A stretch of 6,456 bases of DNA. It comes from Gemmatimonadota bacterium (GTDB taxonomy: Bacteria; Gemmatimonadota; Gemmatimonadetes; Gemmatimonadales; Gemmatimonadaceae). The notes beneath the pieces are model-generated. The model saw only the letters and a program-made list of their open reading frames with translations, did no database searches and was not told the DNA's origin. The stretch covers positions 1 through 6,456 of the forward strand of contig JAQBQC010000230.1 of assembly GCA_028287205.1 (NCBI GenBank), in the 5' to 3' direction. Positions within the stretch are counted from its first letter, which is position 1; each line of letters opens with the position of its first letter. This document shows, piece after piece, positions 1 to 6,456 of the stretch. A program made the position numbers and the translations under genes.

Positions 1-795
1 CACGACCGATCAATTCGGCTGAGGCAAGCAACGTCAACGAGGCCGTTCCGTCAACCACCCCTTGCGCGCCGGAAAAATCAGCGATAGATGCGGCCTCCGA
101 GCTGTCCGCGGGACCGCCAACGATCGCAAGGCGGAAGCGTTTCGCGAGACGCTTCGCGAGCTCCGCGTAGCCGGGCCAGCGCTTCGTGGCCCACACGCTT
201 CCGGGCGCCAGCGCGACGAGCTCGCGCGAGTCTGCGCTCGAGGCGAGCAGTGCGTCCACCACCGCACGCTCGGCGGCTCCGGGAAAGAGCTTCGGATGGG
301 TCGCCTCGCCGCCCGGCGCGGGGTCGTGCTCGCCCTCGCTCCGCTCGGGAAACGCCAGACGCCACAGTCGCTCGGCGTGGTGCCGATCTTCGCGATACGG
401 AACGCGCGCGGTGTAGAGCGTCTGACCCGCCGAGCCTTCGAAGCCCACTCGCCTCGAATAGCCCGCCGCGAGCGCGAGCGCACCGCTGCGTGCCGAGCGC
501 TGCGCGAGGTACGCGATCGCGCGCGGCGCGCCGCTCGCGGGCTCGGGCGCACGCACGCGTTGCACGAGGCGGCGAAATCCGCGCAGCCCAGCGTCCGCGC
601 CTCGCTTGTCGTACACGATGAGCTCGTGAATGTCCGGATTGCGGGCCAGCAGCGGCGCCGACGCGGGCGTCACGACCACAGTCACCGGACCTCGCTTCGC
701 GAGCTCCGCGATGAGCGGGGTGGTGAGTACGGTGTCGCCAAGGAAGCTGGTCTGGACGACCAGCTGGTGTGGGCCCGTCGCAGCCGCGAGGGCCA

Positions 796-796
<1 letters not shown>
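1..796 (-). CDS. Glycosyltransferase family 9 (ADP-heptose:LPS heptosyltransferase-like), 3'-truncated by window edge
   Basis: Reading the minus strand from ATG 796-794, the frame stays open to position 1, giving 265 residues of a family that is usually about 340 long, so the C-terminus lies outside the window. The N-terminus carries QTSFLGDTVLTTPLIAEL (about residues 15-32). This is the family-9 glycine-rich entry with the conserved Asp (D21), which corresponds to the catalytic-region Asp of WaaC/WaaF. The second Rossmann half begins with APGSVWATKRWP (197-208), a hallmark of heptosyltransferases, followed by AIVGGPADSSEA (about 224-235) and VVDGTASLTLLASAELIG (247-264), the start of the nucleotide-sugar binding region. 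Known members transfer heptose from ADP-heptose to the inner LPS core at the cytoplasmic face of the inner membrane. The acceptor cannot be told here, so no gene symbol is given. The start overlaps the lepA stop by one base (TGATG), and AGGTGG lies 4 nt upstream, implying translational coupling to lepA. The family call is strong; the exact substrate is inference. Confidence 0.88.
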
Positions 797-2595
<1,799 letters not shown>

Positions 2596-2629
2596 CGGCG
2601 ATCCGGGTCGTGGGGGTGGGGAATCTGAA

Positions 2630-2635
2630 AATATA
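2630..2635 (-). promoter_or_regulatory. Putative -10 element of the lepA promoter
   Basis: Reading leftward, TATATT at 2635-2630 is a 5/6 match to the sigma-70 -10 consensus and stands out in very GC-rich DNA. It would place transcription start near 2623, leaving a leader of roughly 28 nt before TTG 2595. That leader includes a C-rich run (CCCCACCCCCA, minus strand). The hexamer 17 nt further upstream (CGACGG) does not resemble a -35 box, so the promoter is inferred from the -10 element and the gene layout only. Confidence 0.4.
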
Positions 2636-2670
2636 ACGGCCTCGACACGTCTCCGTCGGTCGCATGACAG

Positions 2671-2699
2671 TTGGATTTGACTTATACGGCGCCTAGCTT
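2671..2699 (+). promoter_or_regulatory. Putative promoter of the DUF58-batA-mfd operon, possibly giving a near-leaderless mRNA
   Basis: In the gap upstream of ATG 2710, TAGCTT (2694-2699) fits the TAnnnT -10 pattern. TTGGAT (2671-2676), a weak -35 candidate, sits 17 nt before it; a better -35-like TTGACT (2677-2682) is spaced only 11 nt away. The -10 candidate would start transcription near 2706, only a few bases before ATG 2710. No Shine-Dalgarno sequence is present before that ATG, only the pyrimidine-rich CTCTCTTCA, and this agrees with a leaderless or very short leader. The other AT-rich element, TATACG (2684-2689), has no -35 partner. This is tentative. Confidence 0.3.
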
Positions 2700-2709
2700 G
2701 CTCTCTTCA

Positions 2710-3621
2710 ATGGATACGGCACGCGCGACGCGCGCCGATCTGCTCGATCCCGCAACGATCGCGGCGCTCGGACGGATCGAAGTGACTGCTCGGTGGATCG
2801 TGGACGGCTTCCTTTCCGGGCTGCATCGTTCGCCACGGAAGGGATTTTCGGTGGAGTTCGCCGAGCATCGTCCCTACCAGGCGGGCGATGAGCCCCGTCA
2901 CGTCGATTGGAAGCTTGCCGCGCGCGCGGATCGCTGGGCGGTGAAGCAGTACGAGGAAGAGACCAACCTGCGCGCGACGATCGTGCTGGACGTGAGCCGG
3001 TCCATGGCCTGGAGCGGCGCGCCCGCCCGCCTCACCAAGCTTGCCTACGCCGAACGCCTCGCCGCGGCGATCGCGCTTCTCTTTCTGCGGCAGCGCGACG
3101 CCGTCGGCCTCGTGCGCTTCGATGACGTTGTTCGCTCGTCCGTGCCGCCGCGTGTGCGAACGGGGCAGTGGGTGCGTCTCGTCGCTGCGCTCGAGGAGCC
3201 GGGCTCCGGACGCGCGTCGCACGCCGCGGATGCGCTCGAGGCCGCGGGACGGCTGATCGCGCGTCGCGGGATGGTCGTGCTGATCTCGGACCTGCTGATG
3301 GATCGCGACGATGTCGTAGCCACCGTGCGCGGGCTCAGAAACGCGGGGCACCAGGTGGTGGTGATGCACGTGCTCGATCCCGCGGAGCTCGACCTGCCGC
3401 ACTCGAACGAGGCGCTCTTCGTCGATCCCGAGAGCGGCATCGAGGTGGCGGCGACCGTCGCCGACGTGCGCGCGGCGTACCAGGCAACGGTGCGCGACGC
3501 CCTCGCCGAATGGCGGCGCTCGCTCACGGGTTACGGCGCATCGTACGAGCCGGTGATCACGGACGCGCCATTCGGCGTACCGTTGCGGCGCGCGTTCTCG
3601 GCTCGACAGGAAGCTCCATAG
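2710..3621 (+). CDS. DUF58 domain protein (VWA-like fold)
   Basis: This is a 303-residue protein from ATG 2710. The frame is open upstream to a TTG at 2671, which would add 13 residues, but the ATG better fits usual family N-termini. The DUF58 signature YQAGDEPRHVDWKLAARAD (56-74) is followed by KQYEEETNLRATIVLDVSRSM (79-99). That segment contains the DxSxS metal-ion adhesion motif (D94, S96, S98) typical of von Willebrand A-like folds. VVLISDLL, with D194, matches a later VWA strand and loop. I see no signal peptide or membrane segment, so it is probably cytoplasmic or membrane-associated through partners. DUF58 proteins are usually encoded with MoxR AAA+ ATPases and BatA-type VWA proteins and are thought to act in complex assembly or envelope functions; the biochemical role is poorly defined. 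Here it heads the rightward operon. Its last 16 codons are echoed in the following 62 bases, and the TAG stop shares its G with a GTG (TAGTG). The family call is firm, the function is not. Confidence 0.93.
   Translation: MDTARATRADLLDPATIAALGRIEVTARWIVDGFLSGLHRSPRKGFSVEFAEHRPYQAGDEPRHVDWKLAARADRWAVKQYEEETNLRATIVLDVSRSMAWSGAPARLTKLAYAERLAAAIALLFLRQRDAVGLVRFDDVVRSSVPPRVRTGQWVRLVAALEEPGSGRASHAADALEAAGRLIARRGMVVLISDLLMDRDDVVATVRGLRNAGHQVVVMHVLDPAELDLPHSNEALFVDPESGIEVAATVADVRAAYQATVRDALAEWRRSLTGYGASYEPVITDAPFGVPLRRAFSARQEAP
3608..3613 (+). promoter_or_regulatory. Shine-Dalgarno upstream of the micro-ORF
   Basis: AGGAAG lies inside the last codons of the DUF58 gene, 7 nt before GTG 3621, which overlaps the DUF58 stop in TAGTG. 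Its AGGA core is at the same distance (9 nt) from the GTG as the core of the batA-type gene's own site one repeat unit downstream. It makes initiation of the micro-ORF at 3621 plausible. Confidence 0.4.
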
Positions 3622-3683
3622 TGCACACGACCTTCGGAGCCGCGCTCCGCCGCGCGCTTTTCGCGCGGCAGGAGTCACCATAG
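3621..3683 (+). CDS. Possible 20-residue coupled micro-ORF, or remnant of a DUF58 C-terminus
   Basis: Between the DUF58 stop and the BatA-type start there is an exact 20-codon frame: GTG 3621 to TAG 3681-3683. The GTG overlaps the DUF58 stop by one base, and its own TAG overlaps the next gene's GTG by one base. The peptide has the core TTFGAALRRALFARQESP, is basic, and closely resembles the DUF58 C-terminal tail immediately upstream. A Shine-Dalgarno (AGGAAG, 3608-3613) precedes it. It has no recognisable domain or membrane segment. Two readings are possible. It may be a translated relay peptide that passes ribosomes from DUF58 to the VWA gene. Alternatively it may be the surviving tail of a deleted DUF58 paralogue. 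The third-position bias of its differences from the DUF58 tail favours past or present translation, but the segment is too short to decide. Confidence 0.4.
   Translation: MHTTFGAALRRALFARQESP
3670..3674 (+). promoter_or_regulatory. Shine-Dalgarno of the BatA-type VWA gene, deciding GTG 3683 as start
   Basis: AGGAG sits 8 nt before GTG 3683 and is the strongest ribosome binding site around this junction. The frame from this GTG begins MGFLAPLWLL, the expected N-terminus for the BatA family, so start and site agree. Confidence 0.7.
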
Positions 3684-5503
3684 TGGGATTTCTCGCTCCG
3701 CTCTGGCTGCTCGCCGGCGCCGCCGCGGCCGTGCCGCTGCTCATTCATCTGATGCGCCGCCGCGCGGGCGCGCGCATCGAGTTCCCCGCCGTGCGCTACC
3801 TCGTGCGCGCCGAACGGGAGCACAGCCGCGATCTCAGGCTGCGCAATCTCCTCTTGATGATTCTGCGTGTGGCGGCCGTGCTCCTCATCACGCTCGCCGC
3901 CGCGCACCCGATCATCCGCATGGCGGGCGCGGGCCATGCGCCCTCCGCCCTCGCCGTCGTGCTCGACAATTCGCTCAGCACCTCCGCGGTCGTGGGTGGA
4001 CGTCCCGTGCTGCAGCAGCTGCAATCCCGAGCGCGGGAGATCTTACGCCGCGCCTCCGCCTCCGATCGTGTGTGGCTCATCACCGCGGACGGCGTGGTCC
4101 ACGGCGGCTCCCGTGACGCGGTGCTCGACGCTGCCGCGCACGCCGAGCCGTTTGGCGGCGCGGGCGATCTCCGCGCCGCAACAGCGCGCGCGGCGCAGCT
4201 CGCGCGGGCGTCGGCGCTCCCCGCGAAGGAGATCGTCGTGCTCACCGATGGCCAGGCCACGAGCTGGGGCGATCCGCTCTCGCTCGGCGACATCCCGGTG
4301 CACGCCTATGTTCCGGCCGCGACTGCGCCCGCGAACCACGCCGTCGTCGCCGTGCACGCGATACCCGCGCGCTGGACGCCGCGCGGCGCCGTGCGCGCGC
4401 GACTCCTCGCCTCCGACTCCGCGACCTATCGCATCACGCTCGAAGGGCGCTCGCTCGCTCGCGGGATCGCGGCGCGCGACGAAGAGATCGTGTTGCGCGC
4501 GGAGCCGCCGGAGCGCGGCTGGAGCTCGGGCACGGTGGAGCTCGAGCCCGATGAGCTGCGCGCCGATGACGTGCGCCACTTCGCCGTGTGGATCGGCGCC
4601 GCGCCGGCCGTTTCGATTCATCCGCTCGCCGGACCGTTCGCGCGCAGCGCGCTCGACGCGCTCGTGCAGAGCGGCCGCGCGAGCGTGGGCAACGAGATCG
4701 CGCTCGCGCCGGCGGACGAGGCCACGAAGCTGCCCGCGCTCCTCGTGGCGCCTTCCGATCCGATAAAGCTTGGCGCCGCGAATCGCGCCCTCGAGCGCCT
4801 CGGCGTGCCGTGGCGCTTCGGCGCCGCGCAGCGTGGCGAGTCCGTGGTGCGCGCCAGCGATAGCACCCGAGCGCTCGACGGAGTAACGGTTGGACTTCGC
4901 TACGCGCTCTCGCGCGCGTCCGGAGCGGAGCGGGCAGACACGATTGCCATGGCGGGCGGCGCGCCATGGATCGTGGCCGGCCCGCGCTACGTACTCGTCG
5001 CTTCACCACTCGCGCCGCCCGCCACCACATTCCCGCTGCACGCCTCGTTCGTGCCGTGGCTCGACGACATGCTCTCGCAGCGCCTGAGCGGCGAGGGCGG
5101 TATTCCGCGCGAGGTCTCGCCCGGCCAGCACATCGCGCGCCCCCGCGGCGCCGACGCCCTCGAGCTTCCCGAGGGCGGCGAGACGACGCTCAGCGGCGAC
5201 TCGCTCGCCGCTCCCGCGCGCGCGGGCACCTACTTCTATCTGCGCGGCACCACGCGCGTCGGCGCGCTCGTCGTCAACGCGGAGCCGGCCGAGTCGGAGC
5301 TCGCTCGACTCGCGCCGCAGGCGCTCGCGGTGAAGCTCGGCACGCGTTCCGCGAATGTGCTCACCGACACCACCGCGCTCAGCGCGCGCGTGCTCACCGC
5401 GGCGCCGCAACGCCCGCTCATCGCTCCACTGTTGCTCATCGCAGCGCTCACCCTCCTCATCGAAACGCTCATCACCACTCCAGCACGCCGGAGAGCCGCG
5501 TAG
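3683..5503 (+). CDS. BatA-type membrane protein with von Willebrand A domain
   Basis: This is a 606-residue protein with GTG start. The N-terminus matches the BatA (aerotolerance regulator N-terminal) module. TM1 spans about 5-24 (PLWLLAGAAAAVPLLIHLM), then come an Arg-rich stretch (25-54) and TM2 at about 56-74. A VWA domain begins at about 88 with the DxSxS metal site DNSLS (D95, S97, S99). IVVLTDGQ (184-191) is the usual late VWA strand and loop. A long region (about 200-570) of mixed beta type follows; parts such as LPALLVAPSDP with LGAANRALERLGVPWRFG recall the amidotransferase-like fold seen in some family members, but this is uncertain. TM3 is at about 578-597, followed by a basic tail (ARRRAA). 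Positive residues predict loop 25-54 and the C-terminus inside, and the VWA and central region outside the inner membrane. It is tightly coupled to DUF58 upstream and abuts mfd. Members act with MoxR/DUF58 partners, probably in envelope complex assembly; the substrate is unknown. The Thr expected in the third metal-site loop is not evident (GGAGDLRAA, 158-166). Confidence 0.88.
   Translation: MGFLAPLWLLAGAAAAVPLLIHLMRRRAGARIEFPAVRYLVRAEREHSRDLRLRNLLLMILRVAAVLLITLAAAHPIIRMAGAGHAPSALAVVLDNSLSTSAVVGGRPVLQQLQSRAREILRRASASDRVWLITADGVVHGGSRDAVLDAAAHAEPFGGAGDLRAATARAAQLARASALPAKEIVVLTDGQATSWGDPLSLGDIPVHAYVPAATAPANHAVVAVHAIPARWTPRGAVRARLLASDSATYRITLEGRSLARGIAARDEEIVLRAEPPERGWSSGTVELEPDELRADDVRHFAVWIGAAPAVSIHPLAGPFARSALDALVQSGRASVGNEIALAPADEATKLPALLVAPSDPIKLGAANRALERLGVPWRFGAAQRGESVVRASDSTRALDGVTVGLRYALSRASGAERADTIAMAGGAPWIVAGPRYVLVASPLAPPATTFPLHASFVPWLDDMLSQRLSGEGGIPREVSPGQHIARPRGADALELPEGGETTLSGDSLAAPARAGTYFYLRGTTRVGALVVNAEPAESELARLAPQALAVKLGTRSANVLTDTTALSARVLTAAPQRPLIAPLLLIAALTLLIETLITTPARRRAA
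5490..5495 (+). promoter_or_regulatory. Shine-Dalgarno of mfd
   Basis: GGAGAG lies within the last codons of the BatA-type gene, 8 nt before ATG 5504. The upstream stop TAG 5501-5503 directly abuts that ATG (TAGATG). The site supports this start and coupled translation of mfd with the VWA gene. Confidence 0.65.
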
Positions 5504-6456
5504 ATGGCGCTCCCGCAGCTCCTCGACGCGATCACCGCGCTCCCCGCGTATCGCGAGCTCCTCTCGAAGCTTCCGTCGCTCGGCGACACCGTCACGATCG
5601 GCGGACTCCCCGGCTCCAGCGACGCGACGCTCAGCGCCGCGCTCGGACGCGAGCTCGGCTCCACGCGCTTCCAGGTGATCCTCGCCGAGGCGCTGCCGGA
5701 GGCGGAGCGCTGGCTCGCGGATCTCGACGCGCTCGCCGTCGATGGCGCCGTCGCGCTCTACCCGCCGCGCGAGGGATTCGGCGAGGTCGAGCCGCACCTC
5801 GAGGTCGCGGGCGAGCGCGTCGAAACGCTGGAGCGCGTGGCGCGCGGCGAGGTGCGCACGCTCGTCACCACCGCGCGCGCGATCCTCGAGCGCACGCGTC
5901 TCCCCGCCGCCGTTCGCAACTCGCGCCTCGAGCTCCATCCCGGCGACACGCAGAAGCTCGACGCGCTGATCGACCATCTCGACTCCGTCGGCTTCGAGCG
6001 CGTCATCCTCGTCGATGACGTCGCGCAGTTCAGCGTGCGCGGCGGCATCGTCGACATCTACAGCTTCGGCATGGCGAATCCCGTGCGCCTCGAGCTGTGG
6101 GGCGACGAGATCGCATCGCTCCGCCACTTCGATCTCGCCACCCAGCGCTCCACGCGCGACGCGACCAGCGCGGTGATCCTCCCGGTGGACGGGCGCAAAG
6201 GCGAGGACAACGAGAGCTCCGCGCGCGGCACCGTTGCGGATCTCTTCCCGCCCGACACGCTGATCGTCGTGCCATCGCGCTCGCATCTCGAGTCCGAGAT
6301 GCGCCGCACGTGGGATGAGGCCGCGCACCACATCGATCTCGCCCGCCGCCGCGGGGAGGACGTGCCCAATCGCGACGAGCTCTTTCAGACGCCCGAGGAG
6401 GCGCAGCAGCAGCTCGCACGCTTCGGACGCATTGCCATTCTGCATCGCGATGAGGC
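5504..6456 (+). CDS. mfd: Transcription-repair coupling factor Mfd, N-terminal part (cut by window edge)
   Basis: The frame from ATG 5504 is open to the window end, giving 317 codons of a protein normally about 1,100-1,200 residues long. What is visible is the UvrB-like N-terminal module. It shows the LYPPREGFGEVEPHLEVAGER segment starting near residue 85, where Mfd and UvrB carry YP.RE, and LVTTARAILERT further on. The diagnostic block FSVRGGIVDIYSFG (176-189) precedes PVRLELWGDEIASLRHFDLATQRS (193-216). The RNA polymerase interaction and RecG-like translocase domains would lie beyond the edge. Mfd removes RNA polymerase stalled at DNA lesions and recruits UvrA through its UvrB-like domain, directing nucleotide excision repair to transcribed strands. 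The start directly follows the VWA gene stop with a good Shine-Dalgarno, so it is probably co-transcribed with DUF58 and the BatA-type gene. No promoter of its own is seen, though one inside the upstream gene cannot be excluded. UvrB itself is an unlikely alternative because no Walker A motif appears near the N-terminus. Confidence 0.94.
   Translation, partial: MALPQLLDAITALPAYRELLSKLPSLGDTVTIGGLPGSSDATLSAALGRELGSTRFQVILAEALPEAERWLADLDALAVDGAVALYPPREGFGEVEPHLEVAGERVETLERVARGEVRTLVTTARAILERTRLPAAVRNSRLELHPGDTQKLDALIDHLDSVGFERVILVDDVAQFSVRGGIVDIYSFGMANPVRLELWGDEIASLRHFDLATQRSTRDATSAVILPVDGRKGEDNESSARGTVADLFPPDTLIVVPSRSHLESEMRRTWDEAAHHIDLARRRGEDVPNRDELFQTPEEAQQQLARFGRIAILHRDE

Larger units (their letters stand above)
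3559..3683 (+). repeat. Degenerate tandem repeat (62-bp offset) of the DUF58 gene 3' end
   Basis: The 51 bases at 3571-3621 (DUF58 codons FGVPLRRAFSARQEAP plus TAG) align without gaps to 3633-3683 (FGAALRRALFARQESP plus TAG). I count 35 of 51 identical bases and 11 of 16 identical residues. Similarity can be extended weakly upstream to 3559 and 3621 (about 6 of 12 bases). Of the 16 mismatches in the core, 10 are at third codon positions, 4 at first and 2 at second. The offset of 62 is not a multiple of three, so the second copy lies in a different frame from DUF58. Both copies end with an AGGA core 9 nt before TAGTG. Confidence 0.6.

Noticed and set aside
34..552. Minus-strand open frame of 172 codons within the glycosyltransferase region
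   Set aside because: It is out of frame with the GT9 coding frame from ATG 796, which shows QTSFLGDTV and APGSVWATKRWP; the 172-codon product is Arg/Ser-rich with no motif.
2671..2709. TTG at 2671 as start of the DUF58 protein, adding 13 residues
   Set aside because: No Shine-Dalgarno precedes it, the added residues are not family-like, and the stretch overlaps the best promoter candidate.
2596..2709. Possible small RNA or riboswitch in the divergent gap
   Set aside because: Only 114 bases, shared by two divergent promoters, with no stable long hairpin or known riboswitch core visible by eye.
3168..3683. 171-codon plus-strand open frame overlapping the DUF58 gene and ending at 3683
   Set aside because: Most of it is an out-of-frame shadow of DUF58; only the last 21 codons (from GTG 3621) lie outside that gene and are treated as the micro-ORF.
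5003..6445. 480-codon minus-strand open frame opposite the VWA gene end and mfd
   Set aside because: It spans two convincing plus-strand genes with motifs and ribosome binding sites, and its product is Arg/Glu-rich and repetitive with no recognisable domain.

Overview
The window is a compact stretch of high-GC bacterial chromosome with no tRNA, rRNA, CRISPR array or mobile element that I can recognise. LPS-type heptosyltransferase homology indicates a diderm. A DUF58 protein followed by a BatA-like membrane VWA protein, together with strongly GC-ending codons and Arg/Ala-rich proteins, would suit Gemmatimonadota or a similar high-GC phylum. That placement is inference only, because no phylogenetic marker was compared.

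Two transcription units diverge from a short gap at 2596-2709. Leftward on the minus strand run lepA (elongation factor 4, complete, 599 aa, TTG start) and then a glycosyltransferase family 9 (heptosyltransferase-like) gene. Its ATG overlaps the lepA stop by one base and it leaves the window at position 1. Rightward on the plus strand run a DUF58/VWA-like protein (303 aa from ATG 2710), a possible 20-codon micro-ORF (3621-3683), a three-TM BatA-type VWA protein (606 aa, GTG 3683) and the 5' part of mfd (ATG 5504, 317 codons visible).

The rightward genes are packed stop-to-start: TAGTG, TAGTG, then TAGATG. This points to one translationally coupled operon. DUF58 and BatA-type VWA proteins commonly occur together with a MoxR AAA+ ATPase in envelope or protein-complex maturation systems, but no MoxR gene is visible here. 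Mfd couples stalled RNA polymerase to nucleotide excision repair and has no obvious functional link to the VWA pair; its tight junction suggests co-expression only.

The most unusual feature is the DUF58-batA junction. The last 16 codons of the DUF58 gene, with stop codon and Shine-Dalgarno, recur 62 bases downstream in another frame as a micro-ORF ending in the same way (FGVPLRRAFSARQEAP against FGAALRRALFARQESP). Ten of 16 nucleotide differences fall at third codon positions, so the copy looks like old or selected coding sequence rather than a recent slippage duplication. Otherwise the window looks like ordinary housekeeping and envelope genes, and I found no evidence of a new defence or mobile system.
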